A DNA stretch of 64,000 bases, from the NCBI RefSeq assembly GCF_042676385.1, contig NZ_JBHTHA010000026.1, forward strand, positions 1 to 64,000. Reading direction: 5' to 3'. This stretch comes from Paenibacillus_E sp042676385. GTDB lineage: Bacteria; Bacillota; Bacilli; Paenibacillales; NBRC-103111. Positions 8,787 through 16,174 of this stretch are shown piece after piece; position 1 is the first letter of the stretch; each line of letters begins with the position of its first letter. The notes under the pieces are model-generated. The model saw only the letters and a list, made by a program, of their open reading frames with translations, was not told the DNA's origin and did not search any database. The translations under genes were made by a program, and so were the position numbers.

Positions 8787-8826
8787 AAAAAGCTCTCCGG
8801 ATTTGCAATCCGGGGAGCTCTATTTG
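8787..8826. terminator. Bidirectional terminator between hisC and lplT
   Basis: AGCTCTCCGGATT pairs with AATCCGGGGAGCT across a 3-base loop with one mismatch, flanked by an A-run on the left and T-rich sequence on the right. Confidence 0.85.
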
Positions 8827-8834
8827 TTATACCG

Positions 8835-10001
8835 CTAAGCAGATTTTAATTGATTGCGTTGGAACATCAGGTAGGCTACGAATGCAGCTAGTATAGCAGC
8901 AATGCCTGTAATCGACAGGTCGGTGGAGATGCCTGCTTTGGAGATTTGCGTATATGTGCCGACACCGATCAACATCAATGTGTTTTCAATGAAGTTTTGT
9001 ACGGCGATCGTTTTACCTGCTCCAACCATGCCTTGACCTTTATCCTGCAGCACTGAATTCATGGGGACGATGAATACGCCGCCACTGAAACCGACGAGCA
9101 GTAAAAGCCCAATCGTGAGGTACAAGTTGGATATGACCGTAAACAATAAAATCGAAACAATCATGATGATGCCGAAAACGTAGGAGTTATAATACTTACG
9201 AGCAGGCACGAGCTTAGGCGTCATGAGAGCTCCGATCATAATGCCGATCCCTGTGACGGCGACCAGCATCGAAATTTGATCAACGGAGCGGATGCCTAAA
9301 TGCATAGGAACCCATGCGATAATGGCCAGTCTTACGACAGACGACGCCATCCAGAAGGAGCCGGTGCCAACGAGCGAAAACCGGGTGGAGCGATCCTTCA
9401 TCAAGATGAGAACGTCAGAGGCAAACGCCTTGGCTTCTCGGGCATATTGAATGTCAGGATTGCCTGCGATTCTAGGAATCATAAACGTCATTGCCAAAGA
9501 AATCAGATACAGCGATAAGCAAGCCGCGATTGAACCGGTTAGTGAAAACTTGGCTAAAAAGCCTCCACATACGGACCCTGTCAAAATCGCCAGGATTGTA
9601 TAGCCCTCGATTCGCGCATTCGCACGCAGCAGATCGGTTTCTGAGTGAGTAAGCGAAGGGAGAATGCCATACTTGGCCGGGGAGTATACCGCAGCGCCGA
9701 TACCGACAATCCCATAGCTGACGGCCGGATCCAAGTTAAAGAATAAAGCCACGATCCCGATCGCTTTGATAGCGTTCCCTGTAAGTAGTACCCCTGCCTT
9801 AGAGTTCTTATCTGCGAAAGCTCCGACGAACGGGGCCAAGATCACGTAAGCAAACAGAAAGGATGCTTGCACGACGCCAATATAGAAATTCGGAAATGCT
9901 TTTTGTTCAATGATTGCAAGTGTGATAAAAAGGATCATATTATCCGCGAATGCAGATAAAAACTGGGTCCAATACAACGTTTGCAGCGGCTTCATTTTCA
10001 T
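8835..10001 (-). CDS. lplT: Lysophospholipid transporter LplT-like, MFS
   Basis: This 388-residue protein has about twelve membrane segments and MFS features, including GAFADK after TM2 and YSPAKYGILPS, typical of the LplT family. LplT flips lysophospholipids, chiefly lyso-PE, from the outer to the inner leaflet, where Aas reacylates them. Length (E. coli about 397) and partner support the call: the aas-like gene lies immediately upstream and its stop codon ends one base before this ATG, with AAGGAG inside the aas end. The two must be translationally linked. The pair is best known in Gram-negative bacteria, so its role in a Gram-positive envelope is inferred. Confidence 0.9.
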   Translation of the reverse strand: MKMKPLQTLYWTQFLSAFADNMILFITLAIIEQKAFPNFYIGVVQASFLFAYVILAPFVGAFADKNSKAGVLLTGNAIKAIGIVALFFNLDPAVSYGIVGIGAAVYSPAKYGILPSLTHSETDLLRANARIEGYTILAILTGSVCGGFLAKFSLTGSIAACLSLYLISLAMTFMIPRIAGNPDIQYAREAKAFASDVLILMKDRSTRFSLVGTGSFWMASSVVRLAIIAWVPMHLGIRSVDQISMLVAVTGIGIMIGALMTPKLVPARKYYNSYVFGIIMIVSILLFTVISNLYLTIGLLLLVGFSGGVFIVPMNSVLQDKGQGMVGAGKTIAVQNFIENTLMLIGVGTYTQISKAGISTDLSITGIAAILAAFVAYLMFQRNQLKSA

Positions 10002-10002
10002 A

Positions 10003-12174
10003 TTAGGAATGCTCCTTCTCGTGGCTTAGATCCTGCAGGGCCATTTTCTTGATCGAAACATAATCGACTTTGCCGCTTCCGAGCAACGGCAATTTTTCCA
10101 AGTATCTAAGCTCAGACGGCATGTAGATGGGTGAATGGCCCTGCTGCTTCATCGATTCTTTCACATGCCCAATATTGGCATGAGGGTCATTATGATAAAT
10201 GACGATCCTCTCGCCTTTTCTCGGATCCGGCATGCTTACCGCTGCACATAACGCCTCTGGCATCGTGGCCGAGACCAGCTCCTCCACCATAGGCAAAGAT
10301 ACTTTCTCACCGCCGATCTTGGCAAAAGATTGCAGCCTCGCCTGAATGGTGATAAACCCTTGTTCATCCATATCTACCACATCCCCGCAGCTGTACCACT
10401 CCGGACAAGGCACGAAGCCTTTCTCATGAATCAAATAGCCTTTCATAACGTTAGGACCTTTCACGAGCAGGTTCCCACCGCGCTCAATGCCTTCTACGGC
10501 TTCGATTCGGTATTCCATACCCGGGAGGATCCGACCGACGGATCCTTTTTTCATATGCACCGGTGTGTTTAATGAAACAACCGGCGCGGTTTCCGTTGTG
10601 CCATAACCTTCAAGAATGCGGATACCGAACTTATCCATCCAGACTTGGCGGACTTCTTCCTTCAGCTTTTCGGCCCCGGCGACTACATAACGGAGTGCAT
10701 AGGCGAAATCATACGGATGAGCGGTCCGGGCATAAGCAGAGAGGAAGGTCGACGTTCCGAAGAGAATCGTGATGTTCCTATCATACACCAGCTCAGGTAT
10801 GACTTTATAGTGGAGCGGATTCGGATACAGCACGACTTTCATCCCGCTCAGAATCGGCAGCAGCGTACCCGCCGTCAAACCAAAAGAATGGAACATCGGC
10901 ATCGCGCCGAGGACAACATCGTTTGAGTTAAAAGCGATCACCGTCCGTGCCTGCTGGATGTTCGCATAGACGTTCCGGTGCGTCAGTACAACACCTTTGG
11001 GCTTGCTTTCGCTGCCTGAGGTGAAGAGAACGATTTCGTTCTTCCCCTCACACACAGGCCCCTTCGACTTCATCCAATAATTGCTGAGCCCCGCTATTTT
11101 ATCCGTGAACCGAATGCTTGCTTTAACATCCTCCAAAAAGAGGACGGCATACTTGCTTTGCGCCGTTTGAATGAAATCGGCCAAGCCTGCTTTTTCGACG
11201 AAAGCTTTGGACGTAATGATCGTCTGTACGGAAGCCGTCTCGCAGGCATCCAGCATCGTTTGTTTGCCCGCAGAGTAATTCAGAATTGCCGGTGTTATCC
11301 CTAAACGGAACATGGAAAATAATGTGACGACCATAGCCGCCGCGTTTGGAAGCAAAAGGGCTGCGCGCTGCTGTCCTTGCAGATCCCTGTTCAAACGAAC
11401 AGCCATTATATAGGAGGTAAGGAGCAGCTTCTTATAGGTCAGTTCGGTTTGAAGCGTAAGATCTTCACAGATCGTGACGGAAGAACCGTGTTGTTTGGCC
11501 GCTGACAGTAGCTCGTTAAATAAATTCAGCTCCGGTTTCATCCGGCTGGCGAATAAGTGATTCAGCATACGGGTGCGGATCACTTCGGTCGCCCGCTCCT
11601 TTTGCACGCGCATGGATGTTTGCCCGGGAGTCATCTCCACTTGAAAAGGCTCGCCGATTAAGATGCTGACAGCCGGGAACCAGCGCTGTTTGAGCTTGCC
11701 TTTCAAATACGACAGCTTAGAGTACTCTAACCCGTTGATGGCAACAGGTATCATGCGGGCTTGTGATTTTAATGCGATATATCCGATACCGCCATATACT
11801 TTCATCATCGCGCCTGTTGTCGTCACTCTACCTTCCGGAAAAACTACGAGCGGCGTACCGGCTTGCACCGTTTTCAGCATTTTTCTGACGGAGTACGGAT
11901 TTAACGGATCGACGGCGATATGCTTCCGAAACATAAGGATCCAGGAGAATCGTTTGGCAATCTTGGTATTGACGACAAATGCCACTTCCTTCGGCAAGTT
12001 CAGTGCCAACAGCACTGCATCGAGCAAGGAAACGTGATTAGGTATCAGGACCGTATGTTTGGAAAAATCCAAGTGTTCGGTCCCTCTGAGGCGAAGTCTA
12101 AAACAAACGTTAAGTAGCGGGCGCAAAATAGGAAGAAGAAATCGCAAAACGATGTAAAAAAGATGTTTGAGCAT
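10003..12174 (-). CDS. aas: Bifunctional acyltransferase/acyl-ACP synthetase Aas-like
   Basis: This 723-residue protein joins a PlsC-type acyltransferase (about 1-200, with NHVSLLDAVLL as the HX4D motif and FPEGRVTTTG) to an AMP-forming acyl ligase (about 220-715, with LFTSGSESKPKGVVLTHRN, EGYGTTETAPV, CGDVVDMDEQG and the lysine in SGKVDYVSIKK). E. coli Aas has the same order and length (719) and reacylates lyso-PE with fatty acid activated on its own bound ACP. TAGGAGG lies 7 bases before the ATG. The promoter region holds a FapR-like box and a hairpin repeat ending at the ribosome binding site. With lplT this forms a two-gene phospholipid repair operon. Confidence 0.92.
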   Translation of the reverse strand: MLKHLFYIVLRFLLPILRPLLNVCFRLRLRGTEHLDFSKHTVLIPNHVSLLDAVLLALNLPKEVAFVVNTKIAKRFSWILMFRKHIAVDPLNPYSVRKMLKTVQAGTPLVVFPEGRVTTTGAMMKVYGGIGYIALKSQARMIPVAINGLEYSKLSYLKGKLKQRWFPAVSILIGEPFQVEMTPGQTSMRVQKERATEVIRTRMLNHLFASRMKPELNLFNELLSAAKQHGSSVTICEDLTLQTELTYKKLLLTSYIMAVRLNRDLQGQQRAALLLPNAAAMVVTLFSMFRLGITPAILNYSAGKQTMLDACETASVQTIITSKAFVEKAGLADFIQTAQSKYAVLFLEDVKASIRFTDKIAGLSNYWMKSKGPVCEGKNEIVLFTSGSESKPKGVVLTHRNVYANIQQARTVIAFNSNDVVLGAMPMFHSFGLTAGTLLPILSGMKVVLYPNPLHYKVIPELVYDRNITILFGTSTFLSAYARTAHPYDFAYALRYVVAGAEKLKEEVRQVWMDKFGIRILEGYGTTETAPVVSLNTPVHMKKGSVGRILPGMEYRIEAVEGIERGGNLLVKGPNVMKGYLIHEKGFVPCPEWYSCGDVVDMDEQGFITIQARLQSFAKIGGEKVSLPMVEELVSATMPEALCAAVSMPDPRKGERIVIYHNDPHANIGHVKESMKQQGHSPIYMPSELRYLEKLPLLGSGKVDYVSIKKMALQDLSHEKEHS

Positions 12175-12188
12175 GATGGCTACCTCCT

Positions 12189-12250
12189 AAGAGTTTTCTG
12201 GAAGAAAACTGACTTTGCAAGCATAAGCTGAGTTTTGCTTAAGCAAAACT
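12189..12250 (-). repeat. Hairpin-SD element, locus A (upstream of aas)
   Basis: In the sense of aas, a perfect 20-base palindrome AGTTTTGCTTAAGCAAAACT (12231-12250) is followed by TTATGCTTGC, then the hairpin AGTTTTC-TTCCA-GAAAACT (12192-12210), which runs directly into CTTAGGAGG, the ribosome binding site. The same layout recurs at 39289, 41829, 50102 and 58593. Confidence 0.75.
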
Positions 12251-12273
12251 AAAATCGTAATCATAAGTACATC

Positions 12274-12291
12274 TTAATACCAGGTCTTAAT
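12274..12291 (-). promoter_or_regulatory. FapR-like operator upstream of aas-lplT
   Basis: TTAATACCAGGTCTTAAT matches the FapR box as I recall it from Bacillus subtilis (TTAGTACCTAGTCTTAAT) at 15 of 18 positions. It lies about 100-117 bases before the aas start and overlaps a TGnTATTAA-like extended -10 on the minus strand, so bound FapR could block transcription. FapR represses lipid synthesis genes in Bacillales and is released by malonyl-CoA. Confidence 0.6.
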
Positions 12292-12552
12292 TACATTGTA
12301 TGCAATTACACGACGGCGAGTAGTACTAACTTTGTCTAGTACCGCAGTAAAGCCCCATGGGTCAGTGCTTTAAGTATCTATTTTATGCGGCAGCGGACGG
12401 GAGGGGATGGCTGCGGTTTTGGATATATACATAAACCTATGAAAATGAATAGTGAATGTTGCAAGCCTGACGTATCTCACTCCTGCTTGATTTGGTAGAG
12501 AACTGCAAGATATGCTACAATGCTAACAATTCATGTCTTCTGGAGGTTCACC

Positions 12553-13020
12553 ATGTTAAAAGAATTTAAAGATTTTGCATTCAAAGGAAATATGGTCGAT
12601 CTGGCGGTTGGGGTCATTATCGGAGGGGCTTTCGGGAAAGTCATTACTTCCATTGTGAATGATTTGATTATGCCGCCGATTGGCCTGCTGCTGGGTAAGG
12701 TGAAGTTTAATGATTTGTTTATTTCATTGAATGGAAAACACTATGATAACCTTGCTGCCGCTACTGCAGCAAGCGCTCCAACGTTTAACTACGGTCAATT
12801 CATTTCGACATTTCTTGACTTCTTAATCGTTGCATTCGTTATTTTTCTCGTTGTGAAGCAATTGTCCAAATTCCGCAAAAAAGAAGCGCCGAAAGAAAAA
12901 GCGCCCGCAACCAAAACATGTCCGTACTGCGTGTCCGACATCCCTGTGCAGGCTACTCGGTGCAAGTTCTGTACATCGGAGCTTACGTCCGGATCGGCCG
13001 TATCCGGCAGCATTCAATAA
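12553..13020 (+). CDS. mscL: Large-conductance mechanosensitive channel with zinc-ribbon tail
   Basis: This 155-residue membrane protein opens under high membrane tension to release solutes on osmotic downshock. The MscL core is clear: N-terminal amphipathic helix FKDFAFKGNMVDLAVGV, TM1 with IIGGAFGKVITSIVNDLIMP, a periplasmic loop, and TM2 (about 87-107). The usual C-terminal bundle is followed by a CPYC-11-CKFC module (about 124-141), a rubredoxin-like zinc ribbon that is not part of the basic family. I use the ATG at 12553 because TGGAGG precedes it by about 8 bases; the longer frame from 12520 starts inside the promoter. It is a single-gene unit with its own terminator. Confidence 0.95.
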   Translation: MLKEFKDFAFKGNMVDLAVGVIIGGAFGKVITSIVNDLIMPPIGLLLGKVKFNDLFISLNGKHYDNLAAATAASAPTFNYGQFISTFLDFLIVAFVIFLVVKQLSKFRKKEAPKEKAPATKTCPYCVSDIPVQATRCKFCTSELTSGSAVSGSIQ

Positions 13021-13022
13021 AG

Positions 13023-13066
13023 AAAAAAAGTGGCTTTGCAGCTTTGCTGCCGAGCCACTTTTTTAT
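13023..13066 (+). terminator. Rho-independent terminator of mscL
   Basis: AAAAAAGTGGCT pairs with AGCCACTTTTTT around a GCAGC/GCTGC inner stem; the T-run follows on both strands. Confidence 0.9.
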
Positions 13067-13189
13067 TTGTAGAAGGGATATCGTCCCGCAGCAGACTAAA
13101 TGATGTCCAACCGGTGACCACCTGCAAAAAGTGCAGGTATTTCACTGGAAAACCCTGATTTTCGCTTATAACCTGCAAAAACTACATCT

Positions 13190-13390
13190 TCATATGCCTA
13201 AAAGATGCCCCATGGGAGAAAAGGGCATAAATGACATGTACAAAATGCATGTTGTGCGCCAAAATGAAGCCCAATAGGAGAAAGGGGCGTATATGACATG
13301 TACAAAATGCATGTCAGTGAGCCAAAAAGGAGCCCAATAGGGAAAGTGGCGTAAATGACATGTACAAAATGCATGTTGTGCGCACAATCG
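13190..13390. repeat. Three-unit 62-base tandem repeat
   Basis: ATGACATGTACAAAATGCATGT occurs at 13231, 13293 and 13355, exactly 62 bases apart. The DNA between is also similar (AGCCCAATAGGAGAAAGGGGCG-like), so whole units are repeated. The period is not a multiple of three and no frame is kept, so this is not coding. Core TGCATTTTGTACA (reverse strand) resembles the core of the array near 47340. Palindrome ACCTGCAAAAAGTGCAGGT lies just before, at about 13121-13139. Confidence 0.85.
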
Positions 13391-13471
13391 GTTGTACTTA
13401 GACCATTTATCATGCAGGAACTGCATTTCTCAATCCCGCTCAACCCGCGCTGCCTAGATCAGAAGGCCATT

Positions 13472-14233
13472 TCAAGGACTTTCTTTCGCTCTTAGATCGG
13501 CGATCTCGCCTTGTGCGAAGGCTCCGGCATCCAGCAGCCGGATCAGCTGCTCCGCTGTCGCTTCCGGCGTCTGCAGATCGCCCTGCTCCTTCAGTCGGAT
13601 GAACCGGCCCACCTGCGGGAAGTCCGTTTCGGATGCAGCACGGATCTCCTGCTGCATGGCCGTGTCAACAACACCCGGTGCGATGGAGTAGATCTCCACC
13701 GGGTGATCTTGCCCCTCCTGCTCGGCAGCGATGCAGCGAGTCAGCATGTCCAGCCCGGCTTTGGTGGTGCAATACGCCCCCCAGCCGGGATAGGGCTTCC
13801 TGCCCGCGCCGGAGGAGATATTGACGATCCGCTTCAGCACCGGCAGCGCCTGCGTCTGCCGGATGAAGCTGTTCGTCAGCAGCATCGGCGCGACGAGATT
13901 GACCTGCATGCTGCGCTGCAGGTCGTCCGGGGCTGCTCGGCCGATCGACGTCATCGGCTCGAGCATGCCCGCGTTGTTGATGAGCGTGACGGAGTCCGCC
14001 TCATCGAGGCCCGCAAGGCCGAGGATTCGCGCAAGGAGCGAATCCAGGCCGTCCGTTTGCGCCAAGTCGTGCGCGTGGAAGGTCAGCGACCCTTCCGAGC
14101 GAAGCGCCTCTTGGCGCAAACGTTCATTCGCGCTGCGAGCGATGCAATGTATCGCTGCGGCTTGCTGCAAGAGCTGCGAGACAATCGCAGCTCCTAGGCC
14201 TTTAGAGCCTCCCGTGATGATATAGATATGCAT
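13472..14233 (-). CDS. Short-chain dehydrogenase/reductase, YueD/sepiapterin reductase-like
   Basis: This 253-residue Rossmann enzyme has the NAD(P)-binding TGGSKGLGAAI at the N-terminus, NNAG, the catalytic Ser in NISSGAG and YxxxK as YCTTK. The pattern and length fit the YueD group (benzil reductase, related to sepiapterin reductase), which reduces dicarbonyls with NADPH; the substrate here is not known. The ATG follows AAGAGG by about 9 bases. The gene is clearly GC-richer than the DNA on either side. Both flanks are repeat-rich non-coding DNA, so it looks monocistronic. Confidence 0.88.
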   Translation of the reverse strand: MHIYIITGGSKGLGAAIVSQLLQQAAAIHCIARSANERLRQEALRSEGSLTFHAHDLAQTDGLDSLLARILGLAGLDEADSVTLINNAGMLEPMTSIGRAAPDDLQRSMQVNLVAPMLLTNSFIRQTQALPVLKRIVNISSGAGRKPYPGWGAYCTTKAGLDMLTRCIAAEQEGQDHPVEIYSIAPGVVDTAMQQEIRAASETDFPQVGRFIRLKEQGDLQTPEATAEQLIRLLDAGAFAQGEIADLRAKESP

Positions 14234-14379
14234 AACGGCCGAAACCTCTTTTCATCATATGTTACGACTAGTTTAACATACGGCCGTAGGCAACAAAAAA
14301 CCTGCCCGATGGCCAGATTCTTATCTAAAGCCGTAGGTCCGGAAACGAACTTGTCTTTGTCAATCCGCCATCTTCTCGT

Positions 14380-14592
14380 CTGTAAAGATGAAAAATATCG
14401 CTATAGACACGACTGCAACATCCTCACATGTCTGTTACGATGAAAAATATCATTTCAGAGCTTCGCTCAGCGCACATAACGCTTTTTTCTTGTCTGTAAG
14501 CATTCAAAACATCGTTCGAGACGCGACTTCCTTTCCCACTCGCCCCTGTAACGATGAAAAAAACCTTTCCAGCTGTTCGCACGCTTTGTAAC
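14380..14592. repeat. Degenerate array with CTGTAACGATGAAAAATATC-like units
   Basis: Four related units begin at about 14380, 14432, 14494 and 14546, each starting CTGTNANNATNNAAAA. Spacing is 52, 62 and 52 bases. The DNA between units diverges. The short open frames here are not supported by ribosome binding sites. The rest of the gap from 14234 to 14653 holds nothing else recognisable. Confidence 0.55.
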
Positions 14593-14653
14593 TTTCATGG
14601 GAGCTAGACCCTAATTTCGGGTACATGCCCCCTTTACACGCTTAAGTCGCAAC

Positions 14654-14703
14654 AAAAAACCGGATCACGAAGCGATCCGATCCCGCACTTCATGACCCGG
14701 TTT
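14654..14703 (-). terminator. Terminator after the small membrane peptide gene
   Basis: On the minus strand AAACCGGGTCATGAAG pairs with CTTCGTGATCCGGTTT and is followed by TTTTTTG. It begins three bases after the stop codon of the 37-residue gene, which supports that gene. Confidence 0.85.
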
Positions 14704-14706
14704 AGA

Positions 14707-14820
14707 CTAGAACAATCCATAAAAATTCTCAATGATCATTCGGACCAGCAGGATGGGCAGCATCCCGATTCCAATAGCGCCAAACAACAATCCTCGCAAT
14801 ACAGCTACGACATTCTTCAT
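14707..14820 (-). CDS. Small hydrophobic peptide, 37 residues
   Basis: A short frame encodes MKNVVAVLRGLLFGAIGIG followed by a second hydrophobic stretch, ending NFYGLF. It is almost entirely one membrane-spanning segment with two positive charges at the N-terminus. I support it because GGGAGAGGGAG lies just before the ATG and a strong terminator follows the TAG at once, the layout of a dedicated small gene. No family is recognised. It could be a membrane regulator or a toxin-like peptide, but no antitoxin or antisense RNA is evident. Confidence 0.6.
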   Translation of the reverse strand: MKNVVAVLRGLLFGAIGIGMLPILLVRMIIENFYGLF

Positions 14821-15027
14821 CCAGCTCCCTCTCCCTTTGCTTAGTGAATTCAACTATGACCTAGAACTGGGCAGGTGTGACAAATGTCTTTAACTTATCT
14901 ATATGGCCTCACACGTTTTTGTATTCTTCTTTCGCTTCGCTCAGCATAATCAGATATAACATACCTGTTTGAACGATTTCCCGCATACAATGCCGTAAAC
15001 CCCTTGTTTACGGAGGCTGTGCACACG

Positions 15028-15462
15028 ATGAGCAATCGCACTTTTTGGAAAATTACGCTGATAGCCGCTCTCTGTCTCATGCTGCTTGCCATTTGGCGTC
15101 ACAACTGGAGCGGCGGATCCTCTACCGGAGCAAAACCTACTGTCATGGAAGCGGATGGTTATGCTGTTGAAGTCGTTATGGAGCAAGCTCCAGCCATTAT
15201 TTTGAAGCCGAATCCGCTAAAAATCAGCATCCACCGTCTCGACGGACAGCCCGTTGCCGGCGCTGAAATCGACTATGAACTGCTCATGCCGAACATGTTC
15301 TGCGGGAAGGTTGCCGGGACAGCAGACCCTCTGTCAGATCGGGATGGCTCTTATGAAGGCAGCGCCATTCCATTGATGACAGGCACATGGACAGCGAACA
15401 TCAATATCAAATTAGGCGGGAGCATCCTGCATGTGAAACACCCCTTCTCAGCTACCCGTTAG
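15028..15462 (+). CDS. FixH/YtkA-like membrane-anchored protein
   Basis: This 144-residue protein has one N-terminal membrane segment (about 7-24) and an external beta-rich domain of the FixH/YtkA type, with the characteristic MPNMFC segment and a Gly-Thr-Trp strand near the end. FixH/CcoH proteins assist copper insertion into cytochrome oxidases. The convergent genes beyond encode a SafE/DsbD_2-like protein and a copper ATPase, the usual company of FixH. I use the ATG at 15028; the in-frame TTG at 15004 lies before the ACGGAGG site. Metal binding by Met and Cys is inferred. Confidence 0.8.
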   Translation: MSNRTFWKITLIAALCLMLLAIWRHNWSGGSSTGAKPTVMEADGYAVEVVMEQAPAIILKPNPLKISIHRLDGQPVAGAEIDYELLMPNMFCGKVAGTADPLSDRDGSYEGSAIPLMTGTWTANINIKLGGSILHVKHPFSATR

Positions 15463-15475
15463 CCGAGAAGGGGCA
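15442..15475. terminator. Hairpin between convergent genes
   Basis: CCCCTTCTC pairs with GAGAAGGGG and overlaps the end of the FixH-like gene. No long T-run follows on either strand, so it may act weakly as a terminator or protect transcript ends. Confidence 0.5.
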
Positions 15476-15480
15476 TTGCC

Positions 15481-16161
15481 TTACCATAGCCATGGGTGAA
15501 TGGACGGTATCCATCCATTAGCTGCCAAACCGCGCAATATCGCTAATACACCGATCAGTGAAGCCGCGCATTGGCCGAAAAATAAAATTCGCGTGCGCAG
15601 CGAACGTTTGATCCAACCGGCCAACAGACCGGTGAGCGCTAGCGCCGGCAAGGTCGAAAGACCGAATACGAGCATGATGACACCTCCCTGCCATACGCTC
15701 GCGCTCGCGACTGCGTTGATCTCCATCGCGTAGGTTAACCCGCAGGGCAGGAAGCCGAGCAGCACGCCTGTGCCAAAAACCGCCCACGAGCTCTGCCTGC
15801 TTCTCAAGCGGGCTAAGAGTGTCTGAACGGGCGTTAGCCGAAGCGGTCCCAGTTCCGTAAGCGGTATCGCGTACTTGCGGTAGGTCCAGAGGAGAATCAA
15901 AATGCCGCCGAATAGACTAGCCATGCCCTGCAAACCTGTCAGTTTGCCCGCACCTTCGACAAAGGTGCCCGCGCCTCCCATAAACACGCCGATACATGTG
16001 TAGGTTAAGATTCGGCCGCAGTTGTAAGCAAAAATGGTGGCCAGCATACTCCCTCTCGCATGCAGGGTTAACGAAGACATCGTCCCCCCGCACATGCCGA
16101 TGCAATGCGGCGCGCCGAGTAGGCCGGTTACCGCTACAAGCCAAAGTGTCTGTGGCGTCAT
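15481..16161 (-). CDS. SafE/DsbD_2-like membrane protein
   Basis: This 226-residue protein has about six membrane segments and the paired motifs GAPHCIGMCGG near the N-terminus and FLPCGLTYAM in the middle. They mark the 'sulfite exporter TauE/SafE' group that is really related to the membrane core of DsbD and is found beside fixI/ccoI copper ATPases. The His/Cys/Met motifs suggest copper or thiol transfer rather than sulfite export. I use the ATG at 16161 because AGGAGGAGG precedes it; the longer frame begins inside the ATPase gene and its extra residues are a basic shadow sequence. It lies 13 bases behind the ATPase and is surely cotranscribed. Confidence 0.85.
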   Translation of the reverse strand: MTPQTLWLVAVTGLLGAPHCIGMCGGTMSSLTLHARGSMLATIFAYNCGRILTYTCIGVFMGGAGTFVEGAGKLTGLQGMASLFGGILILLWTYRKYAIPLTELGPLRLTPVQTLLARLRSRQSSWAVFGTGVLLGFLPCGLTYAMEINAVASASVWQGGVIMLVFGLSTLPALALTGLLAGWIKRSLRTRILFFGQCAASLIGVLAILRGLAANGWIPSIHPWLW

Positions 16162-16174
16162 CCCGCGCCTCCTC

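Larger units (their letters stand above)
12175..12552. other. Divergent control region between aas and mscL
   Basis: This 378-base gap holds the hairpin element and FapR-like box for aas. For mscL it holds a plausible promoter with TTGGTA (12492-12497), an 18-base spacer and TACAAT (12516-12521). No gene is seen. Confidence 0.6.

Noticed and set aside
13190..13390. Possible CRISPR array (22-base repeat at equal spacing)
   Set aside because: The 40-base 'spacers' are similar to each other, there are only three units, and no cas genes are present.
13190..13443. Two overlapping minus-strand frames of 78 and 81 codons with repeated HFVHVIYAPF-like segments
   Set aside because: They are translations of the 62-base tandem repeat, whose period breaks the frame, and no ribosome binding site precedes them.
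13511..14197. 228-codon plus-strand frame opposite the SDR gene
   Set aside because: Arg-rich shadow in GC-rich DNA; the SDR motifs are on the minus strand.
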